DNA of 64,000 bases from Paenibacillus sp. FSL K6-0276 (GCF_037977235.1 NZ_CP150276.1:3038001-3102000), one strand, 5' to 3'; positions 25,170 through 34,618 are shown, numbered from the stretch's first letter. The notes: generated by a model from the letters alone, not told the origin. Made by a program: numbers and translations.

Positions 25170-27629
25170 ATGCAAGAAAATACGTTGATTGCCTCGGATT
25201 TTAGGTTTTCAATAAACCTCCCTGAAGACGCTATCGCTTCCTGGCATCAGGAACTAGAGGTAATGTATATCTTGCAGGGAACTGGGGTACTACAGCTGGA
25301 TGACAAGCAGTTTGCCTATGAAGTTCGGCAGGATGACATTATTGTATTGAACAGCTACCAACTGCACTCCTTGGAGATGCAAGGTTCGGGCAAAGCACTG
25401 TCGTTGTTTATCTCGCCCGCATTTTTGGCAGTTTTTTGTCCTGAGATTGAAAGTATAATTATAGAGTGTAAGTCTTTTCTGTATCCGAAGGAGGAGCAAG
25501 CTCGTTATAATTTACTCCGCAGTGAGTTCGCCAGCGTATTCCAGGCCTATTACAAAAACGAATCTCGTTTACCTATATTATTACGTAGTCGTGTGGGGGT
25601 ACTGCTGAACAACCTTGTGCATAATTTTCTTGAGCAGAACAAGCCTAAGGATCCCTCCAAATCCCCAAGCAGGGAAAGGTTGCGTAAAGCTACCGATTAT
25701 ATTCACCGACATTACCGGGAGAATATTACACTGAGTGGACTAGCCTCCACTATCTATTTAAGTAGCTCCTACCTATCTCATTTATTTCAGAAACAGCTTG
25801 GTCTTACTTTCACTGCCTACCTTACGAATGTTAGGTTGAGTCAGGCTGTGTCTCTACTTCGTAGTGAAAGAACGATCACGGACATCGCCTCAGAAGTTGG
25901 GTTTCCAAGTACCAACGCGTTGATCGATGCCTTCAAACGGCGTTTTAGCGTTACACCAGGGCAATACCGTCTCGTAAATGAGCAAGATGTCGCTGAGTCT
26001 AAGGAGAACAATACGGCAAGTGTGGGATTCTCGACCGATTTTTCTACACTGATGCAGCATTTGCAACACCCCGAGCAATCCAATGTCAAACCCCAAGTCA
26101 ACGAGATACATGATCTTCATGTGGACACTAGCCGTAAGATTCGGACGCTGAGTCATAACTGGCGGACATTGATTAATGCAGGATATGCCAAAGATCTGTT
26201 GAATGGCGCGGTACAAGCGCAAATACGAAAGATCCAAAAGGAGATTGGCTTTCGCTATATGCGCTGCAAAGGTCTGTTGGACGATGACATGATGATATAT
26301 GTCAGCAAAATGTCGGGCAGCATAGATTATAACTTTGTTTATATTGATGAGGTACTGGACTTCATGCTTTCAGTCGAGTTACAACCTTATGTGGAATTCA
26401 GTTATATGCCCTCAGCATTAGCGAGAGAAGCCGTGTTTCCATTCAAGAGGCCAAGCATCTTATCTATGCCCGAAAAATTAGACGAATGGCTCGCCCTTGT
26501 GACTTCTCTTGTTCGGCATTTCATTGACCGGTATGGGATCGAGTCAGTTCGGGAATGGAGGTTCGCTCCATTCGTGAGTCCAGAGTTTTCGAGCTATGGT
26601 GTGTTTACAATGGAAGAATACTGGGTGCTTTATCGAGAGACCAGCCTCGCGATCCGTGCTATCGATCCACTGCTTCATATCGTTGGTCCAGGAAGCAACA
26701 TTGATTCAAGTGATTTAATCAGCGACTTTCTAGTGTCTTGCAGTAAGGGTACCTGTATGCCCGACTCATTGGCTCTACGTGCTTATCACAGCATATTACC
26801 ATCACAAGAAGACACTGGTCTAAAGCTTATGGCTGAGGATGAAGCTTTTGCTCTTGCTGCAAGCGGCGATGAACAGTTTTTGGGGCACGCGTTGCACAAG
26901 GTCAAAAAGCTACTGCGTCAACGTGGTTTCGGCAATCTGCCCGTAATTCTTGAAGAGTGGAGTAATAGCATATGGCAGCGTGATTTGTGCAACGATACCT
27001 CCTACAAATCCGCTTTTCTATTCAAAAACATTCTGGAAAACTACGACCAGTTTGAGGCTATGGGATACTGGTCGTTAAGTGACCATATGGAGGAGATCGT
27101 TCCTTCGTCGGATCTTTTTCATGGCGGGTTTGGTTTATTCACTCGCGGGGGATTGCCCAAAAGCTGTTATCGTGCGCTGCAGTTGTTGCGGTATGCAGGA
27201 AGCTGCCTGATAGCTGAAGGTGATGGGTATTTTATAACTTCTTCAAAAGGTGAAATACAGATATTTTTATATAATTATTGTCATTATGATACACTGTATC
27301 GCTATCGCCATACCACTCACCTGACTCAAACCGAACGGTACAACGTGTTCAATATACGCAATTCCCGTCAGTATCACATTTGTCTCGACGACTTAACGCC
27401 GGGTGTTTATACAGAGCGTAGGTATTCGGTAGGTCCGGATGGGGGAAGCGCCTTTGACGAATGGCTGAGTATGGGCGCGCCTAAGGACATGCGTCCAGAA
27501 GAATGGTCTTATCTTGAAAGTCGGTCCCTGCCGTTATTTCAAATGCGATCGCAGCAAGTGACAGCGAATTTTGTGGTAAATGCTGTTGTACAGCCACATG
27601 AGGTACAAGCGATTAGACTAACACGTTAA
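25170..27629 (+). CDS. AraC regulator fused to a degenerate GH39 (beta-xylosidase-like) domain
   Basis: Start at 25170 from AGGAGG seven to eight bases upstream. The 819-residue protein has a cupin domain (about 10-100; SWHQELEVMYILQGTG), an AraC helix-turn-helix pair (about 170-270; IYLSSSYLSHLFQKQLG, ITDIASEVGFPSTNALIDAFKR) and a long GH39-like domain (about 320-790). In GH39 enzymes the acid/base Glu lies in a WNEP motif; here the aligned stretch reads FAPFVSPEF (residues 465-473), so Asn and Glu are replaced by Val469 and Ser470. The nucleophile Glu596 in LEEWSNS seems kept. The GH39 part is thus likely a sugar sensor, not a hydrolase. A terminator follows. Confidence 0.82.
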   Translation: MQENTLIASDFRFSINLPEDAIASWHQELEVMYILQGTGVLQLDDKQFAYEVRQDDIIVLNSYQLHSLEMQGSGKALSLFISPAFLAVFCPEIESIIIECKSFLYPKEEQARYNLLRSEFASVFQAYYKNESRLPILLRSRVGVLLNNLVHNFLEQNKPKDPSKSPSRERLRKATDYIHRHYRENITLSGLASTIYLSSSYLSHLFQKQLGLTFTAYLTNVRLSQAVSLLRSERTITDIASEVGFPSTNALIDAFKRRFSVTPGQYRLVNEQDVAESKENNTASVGFSTDFSTLMQHLQHPEQSNVKPQVNEIHDLHVDTSRKIRTLSHNWRTLINAGYAKDLLNGAVQAQIRKIQKEIGFRYMRCKGLLDDDMMIYVSKMSGSIDYNFVYIDEVLDFMLSVELQPYVEFSYMPSALAREAVFPFKRPSILSMPEKLDEWLALVTSLVRHFIDRYGIESVREWRFAPFVSPEFSSYGVFTMEEYWVLYRETSLAIRAIDPLLHIVGPGSNIDSSDLISDFLVSCSKGTCMPDSLALRAYHSILPSQEDTGLKLMAEDEAFALAASGDEQFLGHALHKVKKLLRQRGFGNLPVILEEWSNSIWQRDLCNDTSYKSAFLFKNILENYDQFEAMGYWSLSDHMEEIVPSSDLFHGGFGLFTRGGLPKSCYRALQLLRYAGSCLIAEGDGYFITSSKGEIQIFLYNYCHYDTLYRYRHTTHLTQTERYNVFNIRNSRQYHICLDDLTPGVYTERRYSVGPDGGSAFDEWLSMGAPKDMRPEEWSYLESRSLPLFQMRSQQVTANFVVNAVVQPHEVQAIRLTR

Positions 27630-27646
27630 ATAGAAAATAGTATATC

Positions 27647-27677
27647 AAGGATGACATTAGTGTCGTCCTTTTTTTGT
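27647..27677 (+). terminator. Intrinsic terminator after the AraC-GH39 gene
   Basis: Stem AAGGATGACA / TGTCGTCCTT (one G-T pair) with a TTAG loop and a long T run. Confidence 0.88.
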
Positions 27678-27713
27678 TTTTTTATATTGTATTTTTGCTC
27701 TCGAAGTCATTCG

Positions 27714-27727
27714 TGAAATCGCTTTCA
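27714..27727. promoter_or_regulatory. cre (CcpA) box upstream of the esterase gene
   Basis: TGAAATCGCTTTCA matches 13 of 14 bases of TGAAAACGCTTTCA. It lies about 145 bases before the esterase start, beyond the preceding terminator, so it should belong to the esterase promoter. Confidence 0.65.
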
Positions 27728-27869
27728 TTAATAATGATAAAAGAAGGATATAACAAAAGAAATATTGCGATATTTTTTCTGCAATTACAAATCTATAATT
27801 AAGTTATGGCAACCCATACAAATCGCCGCGATTCGTTTTACCATACAATATTCGAAAAGGAGCATCATC

Positions 27870-28982
27870 ATGGAACGTAAATATTCTCAACAGCTTCTTA
27901 CATCTATTCTTGAAAGACAGCATGTCATTAATGAAAATGGGCTGGATATCCTGATTAAGCCCATTCCTGAAACCGATGAGCCTGGCGTGCTAGATCCTCG
28001 CTTTTATCAGAGTATGGAGTCACTCCTGAAAGGCTTCAAGGGCATGTTGGTTAAGATGATGTTGAAAGGCAGCCGAAAGAAAAATATACAAAAAAGTGCA
28101 GCTCAAATGCGCAGGATGATGAATGGCGTGAATAGCATTCCGATCACTGATGGTGTTGATGTGAAGCATGCGAAGGTTCAGAACGGAGATGTGGCAGTAC
28201 CTGTGCGAATTTATACCCCGCAGAAGAAGAGCGAAGGACTGCAGCCTGTGTTCTATTACATCCACGGAGGTGGTTTCGTAGCAGGTGGACCTGATGTAGT
28301 AGAGGAGATGTGCAAGCTCGTGGTTGCGAATACCGGCTGCGTATCGATTCAGGTTGATTACCGCCTAGCTCCAGAGAACCCATACCCTGCTGGGCTCGAC
28401 GACTGTTATGCCGTGTTGAAATGGGTATATGCTCACGCCGAAGAATTCAATGGTGACCCGAATCGCATCTGTATTTCTGGAGATTCCGCAGGTGGGAATT
28501 TAGCCACGGTGTGTGCAATGAAAGATCGGGATGAGGGAACTCAGATGGTAAAGGCGCAGGCACTACTATATCCAAGCGTGGACGCAGCAGGAATGAAGGA
28601 ACATATGCAGCGCAGAGATGTTTATGAAATATCCCCGTCTCAGGATAAACAGATTCGTTCGATACTGGACCTGCTGAGCGGCGGTTTAGGAACTGTCAGC
28701 TTAGGTGAATATTTGGGGGTGCCCGATGATACAATCCCTCATGTTAGCCCGCTGCGAGGAGATCTGATAGGGATGCCGCCTACCATTATTTTGTTTGGTG
28801 AATATGACTTTTTGCGTATAGAGGATGATGCATATGCCTTAAAGCTGAAGGAGTCGGGCGTCAAAGTGAAAACGGTTCGTTACAAAGGACTTTCCCACGG
28901 CTTTGCCGATCAGGTGGGGGTCACACCGCAAGCGGAAGATAGTTTGAATGAAATTGGAAAATTCATGTTAGAGAATGTGTGA
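27870..28982 (+). CDS. Alpha/beta hydrolase, hormone-sensitive-lipase-type esterase
   Basis: The ATG at 27870 has AAAAGGAG seven bases upstream. The 370-residue protein shows the HSL oxyanion motif YYIHGGGFVAGG, VDYRLAPENPYPAGLDDCYAVLKW, the nucleophile elbow GDSAGGNLA, and GEYDFLRIEDDA with a final LSHGFAD supplying the acid and His. It probably hydrolyses short acyl esters such as acetylated sugars. A cre box upstream suggests catabolite repression. There is no signal peptide, so it is cytoplasmic. Confidence 0.88.
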   Translation: MERKYSQQLLTSILERQHVINENGLDILIKPIPETDEPGVLDPRFYQSMESLLKGFKGMLVKMMLKGSRKKNIQKSAAQMRRMMNGVNSIPITDGVDVKHAKVQNGDVAVPVRIYTPQKKSEGLQPVFYYIHGGGFVAGGPDVVEEMCKLVVANTGCVSIQVDYRLAPENPYPAGLDDCYAVLKWVYAHAEEFNGDPNRICISGDSAGGNLATVCAMKDRDEGTQMVKAQALLYPSVDAAGMKEHMQRRDVYEISPSQDKQIRSILDLLSGGLGTVSLGEYLGVPDDTIPHVSPLRGDLIGMPPTIILFGEYDFLRIEDDAYALKLKESGVKVKTVRYKGLSHGFADQVGVTPQAEDSLNEIGKFMLENV

Positions 28983-29064
28983 TCTGAAGATCGAAAAGCA
29001 AAGCTATTGTGGTTTTGTTGCTGGTCCGCATCCAATAGTGGGAGCACAGTAGTCAACTATAATC

Positions 29065-29092
29065 AAAAAGTCGCTCATTGCGGCTTTTTTTG
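29065..29092 (+). terminator. Intrinsic terminator after the esterase gene
   Basis: Stem AAAGTCGC / GCGGCTTT with a TCATT loop, followed by a T run. Confidence 0.75.
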
Positions 29093-29099
29093 TTTGCTT

Positions 29100-29570
29100 A
29101 TGGGGTAGTATCCCGGAGGTCGCACTAAACGTGCCATCAGGCTCATTCATCGTTCCGGCCATATTGGAATATTAGGTCTGTCGCCAATCGAATGAATGTT
29201 AACCACTCAAATCGTATGGTGGTAGGCCATTTTTACTGTTTTCAGGCGAAACATAAGAGATCATTCAAAAGAGAAGCCAAGAGCTTGAACAGCGAGAAAA
29301 CACACTCGGTGGACGAGAGTGAGTACACAGTTTCACCGGGTAGTGTTCCCTCGACTTTGAACTAGGCCAAGACGCACTACTGTGGAGTGAAGCCGCTCCC
29401 AATCTCTGGAGGTTTCATGGAGAAGGTAATAGTAGCGACTTGTATACTCAAGTGTTGAACCTTTGTCGTGTTAGGGTCGTGGTGAACTAAAACGTTACGG
29501 GATGAAGAGTCGTTACCCGGATTTTGAAGGAAGAATGGGGAATGAGGGAATTGCCGTTAGTTATGACATG
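29100..29570. other. Non-coding tract, possibly a structured RNA or decayed element
   Basis: About 470 bases with no supportable gene in any frame, noticeably richer in G and C than the intergenic DNA around it. Local pairing is visible: CACTC / GAGTG around 29309-29327 and a GTAGTG ... CACTAC pairing across about 29340-29382. It ends at a strong terminator (29578-29619) that faces the same way as the germination operon. I could not match it to a riboswitch, T-box, RNase P, 6S or tmRNA pattern. A decayed group II intron is possible, but no maturase or domain V is seen. Confidence 0.35.
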
Positions 29571-29577
29571 ATAATTG

Positions 29578-29619
29578 AAAGGCAGGAAATAAGGTGATAA
29601 ACCTTGTTCCTGCCTTTTT
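29578..29619 (+). terminator. Terminator ending the non-coding tract
   Basis: Perfect 11-bp outer stem AAAGGCAGGAA / TTCCTGCCTTT with an inner AAGG / CCTT pairing and a T run. No gene ends just before it, which supports a transcript from the tract upstream. Confidence 0.82.
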
Positions 29620-29739
29620 GTTTTATAACTGGGAGGAGTATGAAAATGGTTCTTTCGATTATTAGTATATTTATAGGCAAGAATAAAACTGTGGATAAAA
29701 GGAAAAGATGATAAAAAAGAACCGGAGGATTGCTGCACC

Positions 29740-31065
29740 ATGATCGAAGCCTTTCAACTAATTAAGAAGCAGCTAGCTTCCTCAAGCGATATGAAGAAGG
29801 AACTCGTTCGAATTCAGGATATTGAGTTGGAGATCCTCTACTTGGTCAGCGTTTGCGATGAAAAGAAAATCAAGGCTGATCTGATCTACTCCATACTAGA
29901 ATGCTCGAGTAAAGAGGAATTCAAAGATTATCTTACTTCACTTCCCGACATCAGCAAACCGGAAAAGGAACAAGACATTTTGCAGAAGTTGATGATCGGC
30001 CATGCCTGTATTCAGATGGAAAACGAGCTTTTCTTGTTCAGCGCGAAAAAAGTGATCAATAATCAGCTTGGGGATGCAAGCTCGGAAACGGCGATTTATG
30101 GCTCGCAACATTCATTCAGCGATGTGATTGATACAAATCTCAATTTGATTCGATATCGTTATCCCTCTCCAAATCTTGTTTATGAGCAAAGAAAGCTTAG
30201 GGGATTACCACAGACAGAAGTCGGTTTGGTTTATGATAGTCTTCTAGTTGATAAAAGAGTATTAAGCAAACTTCAAACGCAGCTCGCTTCGATTAAACCG
30301 GATGTCATTCTTTCAGCGGCACACCTTCAAAGATTACTTACTAGTCGTAAATACTCACTTTTTCCTACATTGATGATTACAGAAAGACCGGATCGCGTCG
30401 CGTTAAATCTGATACAAGGAAAAATCGTTCTTCTTGTTGAAGGTAGCCCATTCGTTTTAATCGCCCCAGCTACTTTTTATGATTTTATTTCCTCGATGGA
30501 TGATGCTTTTGAGCAGTTATGGATCAGTTTAAGCCTTGTGGTGCTACGATATATCGGCATTTTCATTACGGTGCTGCTTCCTGGCATCTATATCTCTATG
30601 GTCTCATTCAACCCTGAGTTGTTTCAAGCCCAACTCGCCTTCTCTATAGCCGGTAGCCGTGCGAGTATTCCCTATCCGTCGTACATTGAAGTGCTCATTA
30701 TGATGTTCTTAATCGATACCTTAATCGAAGCTAGCATACGGCTTCCCAAATCGATTAGCGCGGCAGCAACGACGGTTGGCGGATTAATTCTAGGACAAGC
30801 TGCGCAGCAGGCAAATCTGGTTAGCAATATCATGATTATCGTAACTGCCGCCATTGGTATCGCCAATTTTGTCGTACCGATCAATGCTATGAGTTTTGCA
30901 TTACGGATTGTCAAATATCCTTTTATCTTGTTAGCTAGTTTATTTGGATATGTGGGCTTAATCGCAGGACTATTTTGTTTGATCATTTATTTGAACGATT
31001 TAAAGAGCTTTGGTGAACCTTATTTAAAAGTGTTTATTGGAGAGCATGAAAAATTCGAAAAATAA
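29740..31065 (+). CDS. Spore germinant receptor A subunit (GerA family)
   Basis: This 441-residue protein has an N-terminal soluble domain (1-250) with FSDVIDTNLNLIRYRYPSPNL and ERPDRVALNLIQGKIVLLVEGSPF, then five membrane segments with ISMVSFNPELFQ and the GSRASIPYPSYIEVLIMMFLIDTLIEA region typical of the family. The usual end after FGVPYLSPVAP with DLKD...RAP is missing; here it reads FGEPYLKVFIGEHEKFEK and stops, so the C-terminal tail is about 40-50 residues short. It is first gene of an A-B-C operon at the inner spore membrane. Confidence 0.9.
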   Translation: MIEAFQLIKKQLASSSDMKKELVRIQDIELEILYLVSVCDEKKIKADLIYSILECSSKEEFKDYLTSLPDISKPEKEQDILQKLMIGHACIQMENELFLFSAKKVINNQLGDASSETAIYGSQHSFSDVIDTNLNLIRYRYPSPNLVYEQRKLRGLPQTEVGLVYDSLLVDKRVLSKLQTQLASIKPDVILSAAHLQRLLTSRKYSLFPTLMITERPDRVALNLIQGKIVLLVEGSPFVLIAPATFYDFISSMDDAFEQLWISLSLVVLRYIGIFITVLLPGIYISMVSFNPELFQAQLAFSIAGSRASIPYPSYIEVLIMMFLIDTLIEASIRLPKSISAAATTVGGLILGQAAQQANLVSNIMIIVTAAIGIANFVVPINAMSFALRIVKYPFILLASLFGYVGLIAGLFCLIIYLNDLKSFGEPYLKVFIGEHEKFEK

Positions 31066-31089
31066 TAAAGGAAAGGAGGATGCTTTTCA

Positions 31090-32187
31090 TTGAATCGATA
31101 TGTTTTTTATGTATTATGGTATGATGGGTTAACCATCTCAGGTCTTTTATTATATAACCTTTTATTGGATGAACGGTTTAATGGAAGCATGATGGCTATC
31201 GTGATAGGTGCGGTTAGTGGCATGATATTTCTTGTAACAATGACGAAGTCATTAGGGCATTTTCCAAAGCAGGGTTTGCCTGAAATCTTTCGGATGTTTT
31301 TGCCGGCAGGGGCAAGAGTATCATTATTAATATTTTTTTCAATTATGACTATAACAAAAGGATGTATCATGATAGGATACGCATCATCCTTTTTTAATTT
31401 GTATCTAACAGATGTAAAAACAATTATTATCATAGCATTTGTGTTTCTTACGGTATCTTGGGGAGCTACAAGGTCAAGTAAAACAATCTTAAGTACGCTA
31501 GAGTTGGTTCTTTTTATTTGTATTCCTATAATGTATTACATTTTAACAAAAGCCATCTTTAGCCAAGGAATAGAGTGGAATTCCATTAAAGCAATGGCAG
31601 ATTATGCATTCACTTGGCCAAAATGGGAAACGATTGCTGCAGTAAATAGTGTTTTCTCTGGATTCGTCTGCTTGATCATATTTAACCGAGTTGTCCCCAG
31701 TAAAATCAAATGGAAGTTCTTCCCCATTATCCTTATTGTTAATCTTCATATTTTGGTTATTGGTTTGCTTGTTTCCATTGGGATTCATGGCACTTACGGG
31801 GTGGGAAATTATATAGCCCCCACGTATTCTGCATTAGATTCTATTGGTATCATGTCAGGGTTATTCTCACGTACGATTATGCCTTATTTTCTCATAGTCC
31901 TTTTTTTGCTCTTAATATATGCGGCTGTAACCATTCATGTTGGACTTGAACTGTTGAAAGGATGCTTCTCTATGGAATTTCAAAACAATCCACGAAAGGA
32001 ACAACTATTATCTTGGACAATCTGCGGCCTATTCACCATCGTTACAATGATCTACTTCAACACATTCACACTAAAACAAATCAAATACCATACAGTCAAT
32101 TGGCTTGAGCTACGATTTTATACCGAATTTCTGATGGTCGCGCTTATTGCGTTGTTTGCTGTAATGAAATGGCAGCGCAGAGCATGA
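31090..32187 (+). CDS. Spore germinant receptor B subunit (GerAB/ArcD/ProY permease)
   Basis: The TTG at 31090 has AAAGGAGG nine bases upstream and is the only good start. The 365-residue protein has ten hydrophobic segments of the APC superfamily fold, which in GerAB proteins binds the germinant amino acid. Family landmarks such as LPEIFR, GCIMIGYASSFFN and the C-terminal half layout are visible. The 3' end overlaps the C-subunit start by four bases. Confidence 0.9.
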   Translation: MNRYVFYVLWYDGLTISGLLLYNLLLDERFNGSMMAIVIGAVSGMIFLVTMTKSLGHFPKQGLPEIFRMFLPAGARVSLLIFFSIMTITKGCIMIGYASSFFNLYLTDVKTIIIIAFVFLTVSWGATRSSKTILSTLELVLFICIPIMYYILTKAIFSQGIEWNSIKAMADYAFTWPKWETIAAVNSVFSGFVCLIIFNRVVPSKIKWKFFPIILIVNLHILVIGLLVSIGIHGTYGVGNYIAPTYSALDSIGIMSGLFSRTIMPYFLIVLFLLLIYAAVTIHVGLELLKGCFSMEFQNNPRKEQLLSWTICGLFTIVTMIYFNTFTLKQIKYHTVNWLELRFYTEFLMVALIALFAVMKWQRRA

Positions 32188-33275
32188 GAACCATCTTCCT
32201 GTTGCTCCTCTGCTTTACAGTGGCTATACAATCGGGTTGTGCCTTCAAGGATATCGACAAACGTATATTCGTGATCGCCATCGGAGTAGATAAATCGGAT
32301 GATGTAAATAATCCATATCGCGTGACTTTAAAATTAGCTTTACCCACCCAAAAAATTGATCCTTCTGTGAATAATACTCAAATTATAAGCGAGAATTCCG
32401 AAACGATAACAGGCGCGATCGGGCGGATAACCGCAAAAACATCGAAAGATCTCAATTATGGCCTCTTAGAAGTATGTATTTTGGGTGAATCATTAGCCCA
32501 TGAGAGTATCAAAGAGCCGCTTAGTTGGCTGTCGCGAAGATTCGATATTCCGATGGAGGGGATGGTGGCATTAGGAAAGCCTAACGCGGAGACCGTTCTT
32601 AAAATGAAACCAAAATCGGAAAATTTTTCAGGTAACGCATTGTTTTTAAGCCTGTCCGAATCGGGATCAATCTCATCGTTCACGGTTCCCGAACAATTTT
32701 ATGATTTCTATCGTCGAACCACTGAAAAGGGCATGGACCCCTACTTGCCGGTCATCGAGGCTGAAAAAGAGGTATACAAAATTGATACGGCTGCTCTTTT
32801 AGACAAGCAGAAGATAAAAACGATTTTGACTCCAGAGGAAACTCGCGTCTTTAAAGAACTGCTTAAAAGTTATCCTCATTTCGAAATCACCACAAAAATG
32901 GAAGGTCAACCTTTCGTCTTGGCCATTGAACAACTGAAGAGGCGCTATACGATTGATACAAACAATAAAAATAAACCAGTTATTCATGTATCTGTCCAAA
33001 TGCGCGGAATTGTAGAAGAATTCGTAAACCTGCTGTATGAAGACAATTGGGATGAATTTGAAAAGAATGTTGAACAGGAAGAGAAGACAAAGATATCAAG
33101 CTTGATGAAAAAGCTGCAAACAAACGGGATAGATCCGCTCGGTTTCGGATTGCTCTATAGAGCTACCCGGCATGAAGGGGATATGGAATGGGAGCAATGG
33201 CAGACCATTTATCCCGAGGCTGTATTTGATGTACATGTTAAAGTTTCTATGCAGGGAACGGGAGCAATAAAATAA
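32184..33275 (+). CDS. Spore germinant receptor C subunit, Ger(x)C lipoprotein
   Basis: The ATG at 32184 overlaps the stop of the B subunit (ATGA); an in-frame ATG 15 bases earlier is a less good choice because the signal peptide then starts late. The product (363 residues) has a short signal with lipobox IQSGC at Cys19, DKRIFVIAIGVDKSD, and the three-domain Ger(x)C layout ending GLLYRATRHEGDMEWEQW. It is anchored by lipid on the outer face of the inner spore membrane. A perfect terminator follows. Confidence 0.9.
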   Translation: MRTIFLLLLCFTVAIQSGCAFKDIDKRIFVIAIGVDKSDDVNNPYRVTLKLALPTQKIDPSVNNTQIISENSETITGAIGRITAKTSKDLNYGLLEVCILGESLAHESIKEPLSWLSRRFDIPMEGMVALGKPNAETVLKMKPKSENFSGNALFLSLSESGSISSFTVPEQFYDFYRRTTEKGMDPYLPVIEAEKEVYKIDTAALLDKQKIKTILTPEETRVFKELLKSYPHFEITTKMEGQPFVLAIEQLKRRYTIDTNNKNKPVIHVSVQMRGIVEEFVNLLYEDNWDEFEKNVEQEEKTKISSLMKKLQTNGIDPLGFGLLYRATRHEGDMEWEQWQTIYPEAVFDVHVKVSMQGTGAIK

Positions 33276-33300
33276 CAAATTTCAAGATTTCGTTGTACAT

Positions 33301-33341
33301 AAGCTTTTAGAGGTACATATGTACCTCTAAAAGCTTTTTTT
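33301..33341 (+). terminator. Intrinsic terminator of the germination operon
   Basis: Perfect 16-bp stem AAGCTTTTAGAGGTAC / GTACCTCTAAAAGCTT with an ATAT loop and a T run. Confidence 0.93.
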
Positions 33342-33578
33342 GCATATCCTGGTAACATTACGGTGTTTTCTGTATTGTACGGTGGAAAAATAGAGCATCA
33401 CTTTTTTCTTTGTAAAGCATTTACTTGGATCACACACCTTTTGGACTACTCACTATTATGATAATTACAGAATAATCTCAAACGCATGAGAAAGTATTAC
33501 ATACTCCATGTGGTTTTTTCTTGTGAAAAAGCAATGGCATCCTGAGTATGTCTGTTTATAATCAAACTCGTTACAGAT

Positions 33579-33880
33579 TCAAGCGAGTCCGCTTACGGGT
33601 TCTGTTGGGCGAAGCATATTCGCGCCGGATTACTTGCCTGTTGATGAAGCATATCCACTGCTCTCTCTAGAAAGCTACGGATTATCGAAAGGTCTAGGCG
33701 AACAGAATGGCGATATGTTCACACGAAGAGAACGAATAGAAGTATTTGCGCTATGCTTCTCCTTGATTCTAGCACCAGAGGATTAGAAACGGGAGATTGA
33801 TCTATTTCCCGATACGGAGCGGCATCATCTTATACTCTGGAGCTATATCGATACAAGGGACTCAGCTGATGTTTGCAGGT
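33579..33880 (+). pseudogene. Decayed NAD-dependent epimerase/dehydratase
   Basis: Sense in one frame (SSESAYGFCWAKH, from 33579) jumps by one frame near 33615 to PDYLPVDEAYPLLSLESYGLSKGLGE, then DMFTRRERIEVFALCFSLILAPED, hits TAG at 33784-33786, and resumes in frame with LFPDTERHHLILWSYIDTRDSADVCR. The YxxxK catalytic motif is YGLSK. Both ends are missing; a full gene would have around 300 codons. This is a decayed short-chain dehydrogenase with at least one frameshift and one nonsense codon. Confidence 0.7.
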
Positions 33881-34032
33881 ATCCTTCTTATTCATGGAGA
33901 CATATAACAAAATGTAATCCGTTTTGTTATCATTTATAAAGTACCTAAACTAATGATTTCTCTATGAACAGGAGTCAGTTTGTTTAGTTTCGTGGTTATT
34001 TAAAATCAAAAAAAATCTGACTTATAATAAAC

Positions 34033-34618
34033 TGTACCCTATCGAGTAGACACTTTAAAAAAGTCACTCGATAGGGTATTTTTGTCTATACAAGAAGACG
34101 GGAAGAGGAATAGTATGAGCAAGAAAATATTCACAGATAAAGAAATCAAGCAGTTATCTAGTAATCCTTATGTGAAGTTCGTATCATCAAAAGCAATTAC
34201 ATATACAGATGCGTTTAAGCAATTGTTCATCTTAGAAAATAACAAGGGCAAGTTACCGAGAGAAATATTTGAAGAATGTGGTTTTGACGTAACCGTTATC
34301 GGGATCCAAAGAGTCGAATCCTCAGGAAAGAGATGGCGTGCGAACTATCAGGAGAATTGAATCTTAGGTTTACAGGATACAAGAAGTCATGCGTCAGGAA
34401 GACCTCTTCAGTCTATTCTAAAGGATTTATTTCACCTCCATTTTTTAAGTATCAAAACAGTAGAATTAGAATTGTTCATGGAAAACAAAAAAATGTTAAA
34501 GAAAGGTATCTCTAAAATAGATTCATTCATTCCATTAAGTTTGGCTATTGATGTCTCAAACAAAAAAACTAATAAACTACGGCAAAGGGACAAGAATATA
34601 GTCGCATTGCCGATTTGA
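34033..34618 (+). mobile_element. Left-end remnant of an IS3-family (IS150-like) insertion sequence
   Basis: TGTACCCTATCGAGTAGACA near 34034 looks like an IS3-type terminal repeat, followed by a partly self-complementary stem with ACTCGATAGGGTA at 34066-34078. The reading frame from ATG 34115 encodes an OrfA-type helix-turn-helix protein (MSKKIFTDKEIKQLSSNPYV, SSKAITYTDAFK, IFEECGFDVTVIG, KRWRANYQ). TGA at 34358-34360 interrupts it, and it resumes in frame with ILGLQDTRSHASGRP before losing family resemblance. No OrfB (DDE integrase) and no right end were found, so the element is dead. Confidence 0.65.

Noticed and set aside
29100..29619. Group II intron
   Set aside because: The position, structure and lack of genes suggested it, but I found no GUGCG-type 5' end, domain V or maturase.
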